DNA of 64,000 nucleotides from Variovorax sp. J2L1-78 (GTDB lineage: Bacteria > Pseudomonadota > Gammaproteobacteria > Burkholderiales > Burkholderiaceae_C), in contig NZ_JASZYB010000002.1 of NCBI RefSeq assembly GCF_030317205.1, positions 300,501-364,500 of the forward strand. Direction: 5' to 3'. Position 1 is the stretch's first letter. Every line of letters starts with the position of its first letter. Both the position numbers and the translations under genes were made by a program. A model generated the notes under the pieces. The model was not told the origin of the DNA. It saw nothing but the letters and a program-made list of their open reading frames with translations, and did no database searches. Positions 22,021 through 33,379 of this stretch are shown here, piece after piece.

Positions 22021-22290
22021 TCAGACCAGGGCGGCCTTCTCGACCAAGCGGGTCACGACCCAGTTCTTGGTCTTCGAGATCGGCCGGCTTTCGGTGATCT
22101 CGATGGTGTCGCCCAGGTGGTACTCGCCCTTTTCGTCATGGGCGTGGTACTTGCTGGTCTTCGCCACGATCTTGCCGTAGAGCTCGTGCTTCACACGGCG
22201 CTCGACCAGCACGGTCACGGTCTTCTCACGCTTGTCGCTCACGACCTTGCCGATCAAGGTGCGCTTGAGGGATTTTTTAGCTTCCGTCAT
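22021..22290 (-). CDS. rpsQ: 30S ribosomal protein S17
   Basis: 89 residues: [19 protein letters not shown] and [19 protein letters not shown] are S17 signatures. It binds 16S rRNA early in assembly. Last gene of the rplC-rpsQ cluster here; in many bacteria rplN would follow, but a terminator and an unrelated gene follow instead. Confidence 0.97.
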   Translation of the reverse strand: MTEAKKSLKRTLIGKVVSDKREKTVTVLVERRVKHELYGKIVAKTSKYHAHDEKGEYHLGDTIEITESRPISKTKNWVVTRLVEKAALV

Positions 22291-22299
22291 GTTTGCTCC

Positions 22300-22551
22300 T
22301 TACTTGGCGGCGGTCTCTTGCGACTTCTGCGCAAGAATGGTCTTGGCGCGAGCGATGTCGCGACGTGTCACGCGCAGCGTCGAGGTGTTCGACAGCTGTT
22401 GCGTGGCCTTCTGCATGCGAAGGCCGAAATGCGCCTTCTGCAGATCCTTGATTTCAGTCTGCAGGCCGGCGACGTCTTTTTCGCGCAGTGCTGCAGCCTT
22501 CGACACCTTGACCGGCTTGGCCGCGGCGTCCTTCTTCTTACGTGTTGCCAT
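22300..22551 (-). CDS. rpmC: 50S ribosomal protein L29 with N-terminal extension
   Basis: The L29 core starts at about residue 17 ([18 protein letters not shown] ... [18 protein letters not shown]). The 83-residue reading from ATG carries an extra Lys/Ala-rich leader ([16 protein letters not shown]). A GGAGAG site lies before this ATG. An in-frame GTG at Val16 would give a normal-length L29 of about 68 residues but has no clear ribosome-binding site. Confidence 0.93.
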   Translation of the reverse strand: MATRKKKDAAAKPVKVSKAAALREKDVAGLQTEIKDLQKAHFGLRMQKATQQLSNTSTLRVTRRDIARAKTILAQKSQETAAK

Positions 22552-22568
22552 GAGTGTTCTCTCCTCGA

Positions 22569-22985
22569 TCAGGCGCCGAGCTGGCGCGCGACGAAGGTGG
22601 TACGCAGCGGCAGCTTGGCAGCGGCCAGGCGGAATGCTTCGCGGGCGAGTTCTTCGGGCACGCCGACGATCTCGAACACGATCTTGCCGGGCTGGATTTC
22701 CGCGACGTAGTACTCGGGGTTGCCCTTGCCGTTACCCATCCGCACTTCGGCCGGCTTGGTCGAAATCGGCTTGTCGGGGAACACGCGGATCCAGATGCGG
22801 CCACCGCGCTTCACGTGACGCGAGATCGCGCGACGTGCCGCTTCGAGTTGGCGCGCCGTCAGACGGCCGCGGTCGGTGCATTTCAGGCCGAAGTCGCCGA
22901 AGGCGACCGAATTGCCCGTGGTCGCAACACCGGTGTTGCGGCCCTTTTGTTCCTTGCGGAACTTTCTACGTGCAGGTTGCAGCAT
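22569..22985 (-). CDS. rplP: 50S ribosomal protein L16
   Basis: 138 residues. The start [19 protein letters not shown] and the segments [21 protein letters not shown] and [17 protein letters not shown] (each quoted in part) are conserved in L16, which organises the A site near the peptidyl transferase centre. Confidence 0.97.
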   Translation of the reverse strand: MLQPARRKFRKEQKGRNTGVATTGNSVAFGDFGLKCTDRGRLTARQLEAARRAISRHVKRGGRIWIRVFPDKPISTKPAEVRMGNGKGNPEYYVAEIQPGKIVFEIVGVPEELAREAFRLAAAKLPLRTTFVARQLGA

Positions 22986-23037
22986 GTTTTCTTACTCCGT
23001 GATGACCCCAGGCGCTTGCGCGCCTGGGAGCGACCGA

Positions 23038-23961
23038 TTACTCGGTCTTGGCACCGTCAGCTGCTGCAGCTGGCGCGGCTTTGCGGACGCGCTTAACGGC
23101 GGGTTTCGGGGCGTCTGCACCCGGTGCGGCTGCACCGGTGGCTTCTGCGGGCTTGTCGCTGCCATCGGCCGGCGCGGTGTTGCCACCGATCGGGCCGCGG
23201 GCACCGGCGCGGGGGCCAGGACCACGACGGTCCGAACCCGGACGGTCGCCACCCGGACGGCCATCGCGACGCGGACCGCGGGGGCGGCGCTCGTCGTCAG
23301 GACGCGGCGTTTCGACGGCCGGCAGATCGTTGCGACCCAGCGTGTCGCCCTTGTAGACCCAGACCTTGACGCCGATGACGCCGTACGTGGTCTTGGCTTC
23401 CGAGGTGCCGTAGTCGATGTCGGCGCGCAGCGTGTGAAGCGGCACGCGACCTTCGCGGTACCACTCGCAACGGGCGATTTCGATGCCGTTCAAGCGGCCC
23501 GACGACATGATCTTGATGCCCTGGGCACCCAGACGCATGGCGTTCTGCATCGCACGCTTCATGGCACGGCGGAACATGATCCGCTTCTCGAGCTGCTGCG
23601 TGATGCTGTCGGCGATCAGCTTGGCATCGATTTCCGGCTTGCGCACTTCTTCGATGTTCACTGCGACCGGCACACCCAGCTGCTTGCCGAGTTCGCGCTT
23701 GAGGTTCTCGATGTCTTCACCCTTCTTGCCGATCACGACGCCCGGACGTGCCGAGTAGATCGTGATGCGCGCATTCTTGGCGGGACGCTCGATCATCACG
23801 CGGGAAACCGACGCGTTCTTGAGCTTCTTCTTGAGGTACTCGCGCACCTTGATGTCCTCCGCCAGCATGCCGGCGAAGTCCTTGTTGCTGGCATACCAGC
23901 GGCTGGACCAGTTACGGCTGACCGCAAGGCGGAAGCCAGTGGGGTGGATTTTTTGTCCCAT
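23038..23961 (-). CDS. rpsC: 30S ribosomal protein S3 with long C-terminal tail
   Basis: The S3 core runs from [18 protein letters not shown] through the KH domain ([16 protein letters not shown]) to [14 protein letters not shown] near residue 212. After it come about 90 residues of low-complexity sequence: first Arg/Gly/Pro/Asp-rich ([17 protein letters not shown]), then Ala/Lys/Pro-rich. The total of 307 residues exceeds the roughly 230 of E. coli S3. The start MGQKIHP was preferred over an upstream in-frame start at 23985. Confidence 0.97.
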   Translation of the reverse strand: MGQKIHPTGFRLAVSRNWSSRWYASNKDFAGMLAEDIKVREYLKKKLKNASVSRVMIERPAKNARITIYSARPGVVIGKKGEDIENLKRELGKQLGVPVAVNIEEVRKPEIDAKLIADSITQQLEKRIMFRRAMKRAMQNAMRLGAQGIKIMSSGRLNGIEIARCEWYREGRVPLHTLRADIDYGTSEAKTTYGVIGVKVWVYKGDTLGRNDLPAVETPRPDDERRPRGPRRDGRPGGDRPGSDRRGPGPRAGARGPIGGNTAPADGSDKPAEATGAAAPGADAPKPAVKRVRKAAPAAAADGAKTE

Positions 23962-23974
23962 AGTCTTCCGGCCT

Positions 23975-24307
23975 TTAGTTGCCAACCGTCACGTACACAT
24001 GGCACGTGGGCTTGCTGATGCGGTTGCCGCGGCCCTTGGCGCGGGCGGTGAAGCGCTTGAGCGTGGCACCTTGTTCGACGTAGATGGTCTTGACCTTCAA
24101 CTCGTCGATGTCGGCACCGTCGTTGTGCTCGGCGTTGGCAATCGCCGACTCGAGCACCTTCTTGATGATCACAGCGGCCTTTTTCTGCGTGAACTGCAGA
24201 ACGTTGAGCGCTTGATCGACCTTCTTGCCGCGGATGAGGTCCGCGACCAGACGGCCCTTGTCGACCGACAGGCGGACACCGCGGAGGACTGCACGTGTTT
24301 CAGACAT
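23975..24307 (-). CDS. rplV: 50S ribosomal protein L22
   Basis: 110 residues: [20 protein letters not shown] at the start and the tunnel-lining hairpin ending [18 protein letters not shown]22 lines the exit tunnel. Thirteen bases separate it from rpsC. Confidence 0.97.
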   Translation of the reverse strand: MSETRAVLRGVRLSVDKGRLVADLIRGKKVDQALNVLQFTQKKAAVIIKKVLESAIANAEHNDGADIDELKVKTIYVEQGATLKRFTARAKGRGNRISKPTCHVYVTVGN

Positions 24308-24316
24308 GGTCGTTCC

Positions 24317-24595
24317 TTACTTCTTCTGGACTTTCTTGTCCGCGGGGTGCCCCTTGAACGTGCGCGTGAGCGCAAATTCGCCGAGCTTGTGGCCGACCAT
24401 CTGGTCGGTGATGTACACGGGCACGTGCTGCTTGCCGTTGTGAACGGCAATGGTCAGACCGATGAACTCGGGCAGGACCATCGAGCGACGCGACCAGGTC
24501 TTGATCGGCTTCTTGTCCTTGGTCGTCACGGCCTTGTCGGCCTTGGCCACCAGGTGGTGGTCGACGAAAGGACCCTTCTTGAGAGAGCGAGTCAT
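24317..24595 (-). CDS. rpsS: 30S ribosomal protein S19
   Basis: 92 residues: [38 protein letters not shown] and [16 protein letters not shown] are S19 hallmarks. It binds the 16S head with S13. Confidence 0.97.
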   Translation of the reverse strand: MTRSLKKGPFVDHHLVAKADKAVTTKDKKPIKTWSRRSMVLPEFIGLTIAVHNGKQHVPVYITDQMVGHKLGEFALTRTFKGHPADKKVQKK

Positions 24596-24606
24596 GTGCT
24601 ATCCCC

Positions 24607-25431
24607 TTATTTCTTGCGACGCGACACGATGAAGACCTGCGTGCGCTTGTTGTTACGGGTGCGATAGCCCTTGGTGAGGTTGCCCCACGGGTCGACCGGA
24701 TGACGGCCTTCGCCGGTCTTGCCCTCGCCACCACCGTGCGGGTGGTCGACCGGGTTCATCACCACGCCGCGAACGGTCGGACGGATACCCATGTGACGCT
24801 TCACACCGGCCTTGCCCAGACGGCGCAGGCTGTGCTCTTCGTTGGCGACTTCGCCGATCGTGGCGCGGCACTCGACGTGCACGCGACGCACTTCACCCGA
24901 GCGCATGCGCACTTGAGCGTAGACGCCTTCACGCGCCAGCAGCGTCGCCGAGGTGCCGGCCGAGCGAGCGATCTGCGCGCCCTTGCCGGGCTGCAGTTCG
25001 ATGCAATGGATGGTCGAACCCACGGGGATGTTGCGGATCGGCAGCGTGTTGCCGGCGCGGATCGGGGCTTCCGAACCGCTCAGCAGCGTGGCACCGGCTT
25101 CCAGACCGCGCGGGGCGATGATGTAGCGGCGCTCGCCGTCGGCGTAGCACACCAGCGCGATGTGGGCGGTGCGGTTCGGGTCGTATTCGATGCGCTCGAC
25201 CTTGGCCGGGATGCCGTCCTTGTTGCGCACGAAGTCCACCACGCGATAGTGGTGCTTGTGGCCACCACCCTTGTGACGGGTCGTGATGTGACCGTTGTTG
25301 TTACGGCCGGCTTTCTGGAACTGAGGTTCCAGCAGCGCAGCGTGAGGAGCACCCTTGAACAGGTGGTCCCGCGAGATCTTCACCGCGCCACGTTGGCCCG
25401 GCGAAGTCGGCTTCATCTTGATGACGGCCAT
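24607..25431 (-). CDS. rplB: 50S ribosomal protein L2
   Basis: 274 residues. [15 protein letters not shown] contains the conserved His-rich loop near the peptidyl transferase centre; it starts [15 protein letters not shown] and ends RRKK. Three bases separate it from rplW. Confidence 0.98.
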   Translation of the reverse strand: MAVIKMKPTSPGQRGAVKISRDHLFKGAPHAALLEPQFQKAGRNNNGHITTRHKGGGHKHHYRVVDFVRNKDGIPAKVERIEYDPNRTAHIALVCYADGERRYIIAPRGLEAGATLLSGSEAPIRAGNTLPIRNIPVGSTIHCIELQPGKGAQIARSAGTSATLLAREGVYAQVRMRSGEVRRVHVECRATIGEVANEEHSLRRLGKAGVKRHMGIRPTVRGVVMNPVDHPHGGGEGKTGEGRHPVDPWGNLTKGYRTRNNKRTQVFIVSRRKK

Positions 25432-25434
25432 GAT

Positions 25435-25773
25435 TTAAGCACCTTCCCCGACGAGGTTGAGCTCTTGACCAGGCTTGAGCGTCACATAGGCCTTGCGAAC
25501 GTTGTCGCGACGACCGATGGACTTGCCGAAGCGCTTGGTCTTGCCCTTGGTGTTGAGCACGGACACGCCCTGGACTTCGACCTTGAACATCAGTTCAACA
25601 GCGGCCTTGATCTCGGGCTTGGTGGCGTCCTGCAGCACCTTGAAAGTGACGGCATTCGACTTCTCGCCGACCATCGTTGCCTTTTCGGACACGATCGGTG
25701 CGACCAGCACGGCCATCAGGCGGCCTTCAGCGAACTGGGTCCGGAAGGCAGGCGTAGGATTCATGCGGCTCAT
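25435..25773 (-). CDS. rplW: 50S ribosomal protein L23
   Basis: 112 residues. The core [18 protein letters not shown] and [20 protein letters not shown] identify L23, the docking site for trigger factor and SRP at the tunnel exit. About 20 N-terminal residues precede the usual start. The ATG overlaps the rplD stop (ATGA) and AAGGAG lies 8 bases upstream, which supports this start; an internal Met at residue 20 is the alternative. Confidence 0.95.
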   Translation of the reverse strand: MSRMNPTPAFRTQFAEGRLMAVLVAPIVSEKATMVGEKSNAVTFKVLQDATKPEIKAAVELMFKVEVQGVSVLNTKGKTKRFGKSIGRRDNVRKAYVTLKPGQELNLVGEGA

Positions 25774-26390
25774 GCGAACATCTCCTTGAGCTTGTCGACG
25801 GCGCCCTTGGTGACGATCACCTTCTTGTAATGCACCAGCGACACCGGATCGGCGTAACGCGGCTCGACGACGAGCACGTTCACCAGGTTGCGCGAGGCGA
25901 GGTACAGGTTCTCGTCGACTTCTTCGGCGATCACGAGGACCGACGCGAGGTTCATCGCCTTGAACTTGTCAGCCAGCGGCTTGGTCTTGGGCGAGTCGAC
26001 CTTGATCGAATCGACCACGGCCAGACGGCCTTCGCGAGCGAGCTGCGAGAGGATCGAAGCCATACCGGCGCGGTACATCTTCTTGTTGATCTTCTGCGTG
26101 AAGTTCTCGTCGGGCATGTTCGGGAAGATGCGGCCGCCGCCACGCCACAGGGGCGAAGACGTCATACCGGCGCGGGCACGGCCCGTTCCCTTTTGCTTGA
26201 AAGGCTTCTTGGTCGAGTGATGGACCTGTTCGCGGTCCTTCTGGGCGCGCGTGCCTTGGCGGGCGTTGGCCTGGAAGGCGACGACGATCTGGTGCACCAG
26301 GTCTTCGTTGTAGTCACGGCCGAACACGGTTTCGGGGACGTCGAACTTCGACGCAGCCTGGCCTTGTTCGTTCAGGAGTTCGAGTTGCAT
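25770..26390 (-). CDS. rplD: 50S ribosomal protein L4
   Basis: 206 residues: [19 protein letters not shown] and [17 protein letters not shown] are L4 motifs. In enterobacteria L4 also represses its own operon by binding the S10 leader. Its ATG overlaps the rplC stop by one base. Confidence 0.97.
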   Translation of the reverse strand: MQLELLNEQGQAASKFDVPETVFGRDYNEDLVHQIVVAFQANARQGTRAQKDREQVHHSTKKPFKQKGTGRARAGMTSSPLWRGGGRIFPNMPDENFTQKINKKMYRAGMASILSQLAREGRLAVVDSIKVDSPKTKPLADKFKAMNLASVLVIAEEVDENLYLASRNLVNVLVVEPRYADPVSLVHYKKVIVTKGAVDKLKEMFA

Positions 26391-27070
26391 TACTTCGCTC
26401 CTTCAGCCGCTTGCGGCTTGGCCTTGATCGCAGGACGCACGGTGACGAAGCCACCCTTCGAACCCGGAATCGCACCCTTGATGAGCAGCAGTTGACGGGC
26501 TTCGTCGATGCGGATCACGTCGAGGTTCTGCGTGGTCACGGTGACGTCGCCGAGGTGGCCCGTCATGCGCTTGCCCGGGAACACACGGCCCGGATCCTGC
26601 GCCATACCGATGGAGCCCGGCACGTTGTGCGAACGGCTGTTGCCGTGCGACGCGCGCTGCGAGCTCATGTTGTGACGCTTGATCGTGCCAGCGAAGCCCT
26701 TGCCGATGGAAGTGCCCTGCACGTCCACCTTCTGGCCGACCGCGAACACGCTGCCCGCGGCGATCACGCCACCAGCCTTGTGCTGACCGGCCGTATCGGC
26801 GGTCACGCGGAATTCCTGGATGATCTCGCCAGCTTCGACACCCGCCTTGGCGAGGTGGCCGGCTTGCGGCTTGGTCACGCGCGATGCTTTGCGCGAGCCG
26901 AACGTCACTTGAAGCGCGACGTAGCCGTCGGTCTCTTGCGACTTGATCTGGGTCACACGGTTGTTGGACACATCCACCACCGTGACAGGAACTGCGTCCC
27001 CGTCATCGGTGAAGAGACGCATCATCCCCACCTTGCGGCCCAGCAACCCGAGGGAGTTGCTCAGACTCAT
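26390..27070 (-). CDS. rplC: 50S ribosomal protein L3
   Basis: 226 residues, from [20 protein letters not shown]. The central [19 protein letters not shown] contains the Gln that is normally methylated by PrmB. GGAG lies 7 bases before the ATG. Here rplC, not rpsJ, is the first gene of its transcript. Confidence 0.97.
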   Translation of the reverse strand: MSLSNSLGLLGRKVGMMRLFTDDGDAVPVTVVDVSNNRVTQIKSQETDGYVALQVTFGSRKASRVTKPQAGHLAKAGVEAGEIIQEFRVTADTAGQHKAGGVIAAGSVFAVGQKVDVQGTSIGKGFAGTIKRHNMSSQRASHGNSRSHNVPGSIGMAQDPGRVFPGKRMTGHLGDVTVTTQNLDVIRIDEARQLLLIKGAIPGSKGGFVTVRPAIKAKPQAAEGAK

Positions 27071-27224
27071 TTGTTTTCTCCAAAAAATGGAAGTCTCCCT
27101 TCGCCGCTGCCACTTCAATTGGCGACAGCGTTGACCGCGCCCCGAAGGGAATCGGCCACGAAAGGAGGTTGATAAATCCCGACCGCATTGCACCCCTTAA
27201 GGCGCAAAACGGGCAGAGCCGGCG
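27071..27224 (-). promoter_or_regulatory. rplC leader with anti-Shine-Dalgarno segment
   Basis: About 150 transcribed bases precede rplC. The minus-strand segment at 27160-27168 reads CCTCCTTTC, the same as the 3' end of 16S rRNA, and is preceded by ATCA. It can pair with GGAG of the rplC ribosome-binding site (27078-27081) or bind other purine-rich sites. This is the expected place for autogenous control by L4, but such control is not demonstrated here. Confidence 0.4.
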
Positions 27225-27254
27225 ATTATAGCCTGCGCCGACGCGATAGCACAA
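27225..27254 (-). promoter_or_regulatory. Putative promoter of the rplC-rpsQ operon
   Basis: Perfect -10 TATAAT (27225-27230) and a weak -35 TTGTGC (27249-27254) with an 18-base spacer, minus strand, 155 bases before rplC. It lies after the exported-protein gene, so the ribosomal genes need not depend on read-through. Confidence 0.55.
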
Positions 27255-27262
27255 GGCCCCGG

Positions 27263-27805
27263 TTAAGGGACCGGCAGGATCAAGATCTTGTCGCCGGTCG
27301 GCGTCGACTTGAGTTCACCGCCGGCCTTGGCGGCCACCGGCCTGCCGACCTGGATCGGCACCGAGTTGGCGCTGGTCGAGCCACCCTGCGCGGTGAAGAC
27401 GTTGAGGTAGGCCAAGCCATCGGCGGTCGGCGTGACGGGAACCGTCATCGTCGGCACGGGCTGGCCGGCCGCGAGCGGAAGCCTAGCCAGGTAGGTGGCG
27501 GGCAACGACAGTCCGGCATCGGCCGTGAAGCGGACGCTCGCCCCGGAGGGGTCGGTGATGCCGACGAAGCTCAGGGTGACCGGCAGCACCTCGCCCAGAC
27601 GCGGGGTACCGTCGATACGGAACTGCACCTCGATGCCGGAGCCATTCGCCTTGCGGGGTGCGACGGCCTTCAGGGCGGCCGGGGCTGCGCCGGCTTGCCG
27701 GGTGTGCCCCGGACCTGCATCGGCACAGGCTGGCGTGGCAACGGCCACTGCCAGCAAGACCAGCAACGCGAGACGTGGATGGGCGAAGGATGACGGTGCG
27801 CTCAT
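27263..27805 (-). CDS. Small exported protein of unknown function
   Basis: 180 residues with a signal peptide (LALLVLLAVAVATPACA). The mature chain is beta-rich and Ig-like in character (IEVQFRIDGTPRLGEVLPVT, then SFVGITDPSGASVRF) and ends ILILPVP. AGGAG lies 7 bases before the ATG. It follows the metallopeptidase gene after 11 bases, so the two are almost surely one transcript. No family was recognised. Confidence 0.75.
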   Translation of the reverse strand: MSAPSSFAHPRLALLVLLAVAVATPACADAGPGHTRQAGAAPAALKAVAPRKANGSGIEVQFRIDGTPRLGEVLPVTLSFVGITDPSGASVRFTADAGLSLPATYLARLPLAAGQPVPTMTVPVTPTADGLAYLNVFTAQGGSTSANSVPIQVGRPVAAKAGGELKSTPTGDKILILPVP

Positions 27806-27816
27806 GGCCACACTCC

Positions 27817-29388
27817 TCAGGTGATCGAGACGTTGAAACATGCACTGGTCGCATTGAAGTCCTGGATCACCAGGACACTTTCGCCTGCCGGCAGGTTCAG
27901 GGTGGCGTCTTCCGTGGCGGGCAGCAGGACATCACTCGCACCGATCACCCCGCCTTGGTAGACCACGAAATCGGGGTCGGTGGTGCCCGGACCGGAAACG
28001 ATGATGCGGTGGGGGCCGGCACTCGCCAGGGTGAAGCGGACGTACGCGAAATTGCCGAGCTTGTTGGCGGACCCGGCCTGGTTGGTCACGCAGGCCTGCG
28101 TTGCCGTGGTGCCGTAGAGCGGCGTGGCGAGTGCCACACCGCCATTGTTGGTTTCCAGCGTTCCAAAGGGATCGTTGGTCGAGGAACTGATGGATTGGCC
28201 GGCCAGCAGGTTCGCCAGCGTGCTCGCCTGGGAGGGCGCGGCCACGGCGAAGGCGGCCGCGAACGGGTGGATGGAAGTCACCGGCAAACCGTTCTTGAAC
28301 GGTCCGGTCATGGTCGCGTGAATGGGGCCGAAGCCGGTGGCCCGCTCCAGGTTCCAGAAGATGGCCTGCATCGACTGCTCGTTGAACCAGCCTCGATTCG
28401 CGGCGGGGGCGGCGCTCAGATCGAGCGAGAAGCCGGCGGCCTGACCGACATCGCCCGAATCGCTGTAGGTGGAGCGGCCCAAGGCGATGCCGGACCACGC
28501 ATTGCCCCAACCTTCCGAAAAGGCCAGTCGACGGTCGAGCAAATCTCCTGGGCCATGTTGCCCGCCCGGCGAATCATCGCGGCTGAACGCCGACTGGTAG
28601 TAGTGGCCCCACTCGTGGGCCACCACCGACGCGTCGTACTCATCGGTGTCGACGTCGGCCCGACCGAGAACGTAGATGGCGCGCATGCCGTTGCTTTCCG
28701 AGCGAAAGAACGTGGTGCCAATCTGGCCCAGTGCCGGGTCACCCGACGATGGGACGTTGTTGACGCTCCAGTAGACGCGCAATGCAGGGAAGTTCAGCGC
28801 GGGGGCGACGGACACGACCTTGTCGATCGCCACATGCACCGTGTCGAGCAGCGCAAAGGGGCCGGCGGCGCGCGTGCTCGCATAGGCGCTGCCGCTCCAG
28901 CCGGACGGCGCATGGATATCGCGCTGGAGGGACGCCGCGCTGCCGCTGTCGAAGGCGGCCGACTGAATGCTGTAGATCGCGCCAGAAGCGGTGTTGTCGC
29001 GCACCGTCACGTCCCAGCTCGGTGCGCCGCTGCGCTGGAGCTGCGCGCGCACTCGGATCTGCATCGTCGTGTTCACCGGAACCGACAACGCATAGGCACC
29101 CGTTTCGCTGGTGGTGCCGCTTGCCAGCACCCGGCTGCCATTGTCGGCCACGGCCTCGACGAGCGCGCCCCGGATCGGCTTGGCGCTGATGGCGCTGTAA
29201 TCGAGCCGTCCGCTGCTTGCATTCGGCACCGAGTCGAAGGTCGCCACGCCTTGAATCGCGACCGTGCCGTCGGTCGAAGCCGGCGCGCTCGCGGGCGCGG
29301 TCCCACCGCCTCCCCCGCCGCCGCCACACGCGGCAAGTGTCGCGACGCAAAGCACCAGGTACACCCGGAACAACCACTTTCGACCCAT
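27817..29388 (-). CDS. Lipoprotein metallopeptidase (HExxH)
   Basis: 523 residues. The signal peptide ends in the lipobox TLAAC, followed by eight Gly. A beta-rich region (residues 40-200) precedes the zinc-binding HEWGHYYQSAFS (about residue 260) and a downstream EGWGNAWSG, whose Glu could be the third ligand. The last 120 residues look like a bacterial pre-peptidase C-terminal (PPC-type) beta domain (FAYVRFTLASAGPHRIIVSG). AAGGAG lies before the ATG. A surface or periplasmic zinc protease is the likely role; the substrate is unknown. Its place inside the ribosomal protein cluster is unusual. Confidence 0.8.
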   Translation of the reverse strand: MGRKWLFRVYLVLCVATLAACGGGGGGGGTAPASAPASTDGTVAIQGVATFDSVPNASSGRLDYSAISAKPIRGALVEAVADNGSRVLASGTTSETGAYALSVPVNTTMQIRVRAQLQRSGAPSWDVTVRDNTASGAIYSIQSAAFDSGSAASLQRDIHAPSGWSGSAYASTRAAGPFALLDTVHVAIDKVVSVAPALNFPALRVYWSVNNVPSSGDPALGQIGTTFFRSESNGMRAIYVLGRADVDTDEYDASVVAHEWGHYYQSAFSRDDSPGGQHGPGDLLDRRLAFSEGWGNAWSGIALGRSTYSDSGDVGQAAGFSLDLSAAPAANRGWFNEQSMQAIFWNLERATGFGPIHATMTGPFKNGLPVTSIHPFAAAFAVAAPSQASTLANLLAGQSISSSTNDPFGTLETNNGGVALATPLYGTTATQACVTNQAGSANKLGNFAYVRFTLASAGPHRIIVSGPGTTDPDFVVYQGGVIGASDVLLPATEDATLNLPAGESVLVIQDFNATSACFNVSIT

Positions 29389-29466
29389 GTAGAACTCCTT
29401 GCGCCGGTGGCAGCCATCGCCACCCGCTCTTCGGAGAATGCCACAGCCGCATGGCACGAAGCGCAG

Positions 29467-29502
29467 AAAAAAAGCCCGCCGGCATGACTGCCGACGGGCT
29501 TT
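29467..29502 (-). terminator. Terminator after rpsJ
   Basis: A stem of about 13 bases (AAGCCCGTCGGCA with TGCCGGCGGGCTT, one wobble pair) and seven T on the minus strand, 23 bases past rpsJ. It separates the str/tuf/rpsJ transcript from the metallopeptidase genes. Confidence 0.9.
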
Positions 29503-29525
29503 GACGCATGCAGAAGTCGAAAGAC

Positions 29526-29840
29526 TTACTGCAGCTTGATCTCGACGTCCACGCCGGCCGGGAGGTCGAGCTTCATCAGCGCGTCCACGGTCTTGTCGGT
29601 CGGGTCGACGATGTCCATCAGGCGCTGGTGCGTGCGGATCTCGAACTGGTCGCGCGACGTCTTGTTGACGTGCGGCGAACGCAGGATGTCGAAACGCTTC
29701 ATGCGCGTCGGCAGGGGCACGGGGCCCTTGACGATGGCGCCGGTGCGCTTGGCGGTGTCGACGATCTCGGCCGCCGACTGGTCGATCAGCTTGTAGTCGA
29801 ATGCCTTCAGGCGGATGCGGATCTTTTGCTTGGTAGCCAT
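29526..29840 (-). CDS. rpsJ: 30S ribosomal protein S10
   Basis: 104 residues: [20 protein letters not shown] and [19 protein letters not shown] are S10 motifs. S10 binds the 30S head and also acts as NusE in antitermination. It follows tuf by 21 bases and is cut off from rplC by a terminator and two unrelated genes. Confidence 0.97.
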   Translation of the reverse strand: MATKQKIRIRLKAFDYKLIDQSAAEIVDTAKRTGAIVKGPVPLPTRMKRFDILRSPHVNKTSRDQFEIRTHQRLMDIVDPTDKTVDALMKLDLPAGVDVEIKLQ

Positions 29841-29861
29841 GGTGATTCCTTTGCGTCCGGC

Positions 29862-31055
<1,194 letters not shown>

Positions 31056-31195
31056 TTTCAATCCTTAGAAAGAGCAGTCCCGTGTATTGGTTTTATGTCT
31101 GCATCCGATTGCTGGTTCGCCCCGCACGGGAACAGGGCGGCACCGGATCGCAGACAAGAAAGGCCGCGCACTGCGCTGCCCCACATTCTTGCAAC

Positions 31196-33295
31196 TTACT
31201 TCGCGCGAGCGGCCACGATGGCTTCGGCAACGTTACGCGGCGCTTCAGCGTAGTGCTTGAACTCCATCGTGTACGTGGCGCGGCCTTGCGACATCGAGCG
31301 CAGCGTGGTCGAGTAGCCGAACATTTCCGACAGCGGCACTTCGGCCTTGATGGCCTTGCCGCCACCGATCATGTCGTCCATGCCCTGCACCATGCCGCGA
31401 CGGCTGGACAGGTCGCCCATCACATTGCCGGCGTAGTCTTCCGGCGTTTCGACTTCCACGGCCATCATCGGCTCGAGGATCACGGGGCTGGCCTTGCGGC
31501 AGCCTTCCTTGAAACCGAAGATGGCGGCCATCTTGAACGCCATTTCGTTCGAGTCCACGTCGTGGTAAGAACCGAAGTGCAGCGTGACCTTGACGTCGAC
31601 GACCGGGTAACCGGCCAGCACGCCCTGGTTCAGCGCCTCGATCACGCCCTTCTCGACCGCAGGGATGTATTCGCGAGGAACCACACCGCCCTTGATCGCG
31701 TCGACGAACTCGAAGCCCTTGCCGGCTTCCTGCGGCTCGACCTTCAGGATCACGTGACCGTACTGGCCCTTGCCGCCCGACTGACGCACGAACTTGCCTT
31801 CGGCATCTTCGACCGTCTTGCGGATGGTTTCGCGGTAGGCCACTTGCGGCTTGCCCACGTTGGCTTCCACACCGAATTCGCGCTTCATGCGATCCACAAT
31901 GATTTCGAGGTGGAGCTCGCCCATGCCCGAAATGATGGTCTGGCCGGATTCTTCGTCGGTCTTCACGCGGAAGGACGGATCTTCCTGGGCCAGGCGCTGC
32001 AGCGCGATGCCCATCTTTTCCTGGTCGACCTTGGTCTTGGGCTCGACGGCCTGCGAGATCACCGATTCCGGGAACACCATGCGTTCGAGCGTCACGATGG
32101 CCGTCGGGTCGCACAGGGTTTCGCCCGTGGTCACTTCCTTCAGGCCCACGCAGGCGGCGATGTCGCCGGCGCGGATTTCGTTGACTTCTTCGCGGTTGTT
32201 CGCGTGCATCTGAACGATCCGGCCGATGCGCTCTTTCTTGCCACGCACCGGGTTGTAGACGCTGTCGCCCTTGGTCAGCACGCCGGAGTAGACGCGCACG
32301 AAGGTCAGCTGGCCCACGAACGGGTCGGTCATCAGCTTGAATGCCAGCGCGGAGAACTTCTCGCTGTCGTCGGCCTTACGGCTGACCGGCGCCTCGTCTT
32401 CGTCGGTGCCGCTGACCGGCGGGATGTCCGTCGGCGCGGGCATGTATTCGATGACCGCGTCGAGCATGGCCTGCACGCCCTTGTTCTTGAACGCGGAGCC
32501 GCACAGCATCGGCTGGATCTCGCCGGCGATGGTGCGCTGACGGATGGCGGCCTTGATCTCTTCCTCGGTCAGCGCTTCGCCTTCGAGGTACTTGTTCATC
32601 AGGTCTTCGCTGGCTTCGGCAGCGGCTTCCACGAGCTTCTCGCGGTACTCGTTGCAGACGTCGACGATGTCGGCCGGGATCTCGCCGTACTGGAAGGTCA
32701 CGCCCTTGTCCTCGTCCCAGATGATGGCCTTCATCTTCACGAGGTCGACGATGCCCTGGAACTTGTCTTCGGCGCCGATCGGGATCTGGATCACGACGGG
32801 GTTGGCCTTCAGGCGGTCGATCATCATCTGACGAACGCGCAGGAAGTTGGCGCCGGTACGGTCCATCTTGTTGACGAACGCCAGGCGGGGCACGCGGTAC
32901 TTGTTGGCCTGGCGCCAGACGGTTTCCGACTGGGGCTGCACGCCGCCGACGGCGTCGTACACCATCACGGCACCGTCGAGCACGCGCATCGAGCGCTCGA
33001 CTTCAATGGTGAAGTCCACGTGACCGGGGGTGTCGATGATGTTGATGCGGTGTTCGGGGAACGTGCCGGCCATGCCCTTCCAGAAGCAGGTCGTGGCAGC
33101 CGAGGTGATCGTGATGCCGCGCTCTTGTTCCTGTTCCATCCAGTCCATGGTGGCGGCGCCGTCATGCACTTCACCGATCTTGTGGTTCACACCCGTGTAG
33201 AACAGGATGCGCTCGGTCGTCGTGGTCTTGCCAGCGTCGATGTGCGCGGAGATACCGATGTTGCGGTAGCGCTCGATGGGGGTCTTGCGGGACAT
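31196..33295 (-). CDS. fusA: Elongation factor G
   Basis: 699 residues. G1 [16 protein letters not shown]3 DTPGHVDF, G4 NKMDRTG, and the domain IV translocation region. It drives translocation and, with RRF, ribosome recycling. One copy is seen in the str cluster. Confidence 0.98.
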   Translation of the reverse strand: MSRKTPIERYRNIGISAHIDAGKTTTTERILFYTGVNHKIGEVHDGAATMDWMEQEQERGITITSAATTCFWKGMAGTFPEHRINIIDTPGHVDFTIEVERSMRVLDGAVMVYDAVGGVQPQSETVWRQANKYRVPRLAFVNKMDRTGANFLRVRQMMIDRLKANPVVIQIPIGAEDKFQGIVDLVKMKAIIWDEDKGVTFQYGEIPADIVDVCNEYREKLVEAAAEASEDLMNKYLEGEALTEEEIKAAIRQRTIAGEIQPMLCGSAFKNKGVQAMLDAVIEYMPAPTDIPPVSGTDEDEAPVSRKADDSEKFSALAFKLMTDPFVGQLTFVRVYSGVLTKGDSVYNPVRGKKERIGRIVQMHANNREEVNEIRAGDIAACVGLKEVTTGETLCDPTAIVTLERMVFPESVISQAVEPKTKVDQEKMGIALQRLAQEDPSFRVKTDEESGQTIISGMGELHLEIIVDRMKREFGVEANVGKPQVAYRETIRKTVEDAEGKFVRQSGGKGQYGHVILKVEPQEAGKGFEFVDAIKGGVVPREYIPAVEKGVIEALNQGVLAGYPVVDVKVTLHFGSYHDVDSNEMAFKMAAIFGFKEGCRKASPVILEPMMAVEVETPEDYAGNVMGDLSSRRGMVQGMDDMIGGGKAIKAEVPLSEMFGYSTTLRSMSQGRATYTMEFKHYAEAPRNVAEAIVAARAK

Positions 33296-33318
33296 GAGAA
33301 ATTACTCCGTTAACGGAT

Positions 33319-33353
33319 GAAAGCCCGCCCACCACACGGTAGGTCGGGCTTCC
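33319..33353 (-). promoter_or_regulatory. Hairpin between rpsG and fusA
   Basis: GAAGCCCG ... CGGGCTTTC with an inner ACC/GGT pair forms a hairpin on the minus strand but has no long T-run. It may trim or attenuate the transcript, not stop it fully. Confidence 0.4.
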
Positions 33354-33379
33354 AGCCTGTCTGATTGAGGGACGGTTCT

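Noticed and set aside
27263..29388. Horizontal transfer of the genes between rpsJ and rplC as a mobile element
   Set aside because: No terminal repeats, integrase or clear change in base composition were seen; an old insertion or rearrangement is enough.
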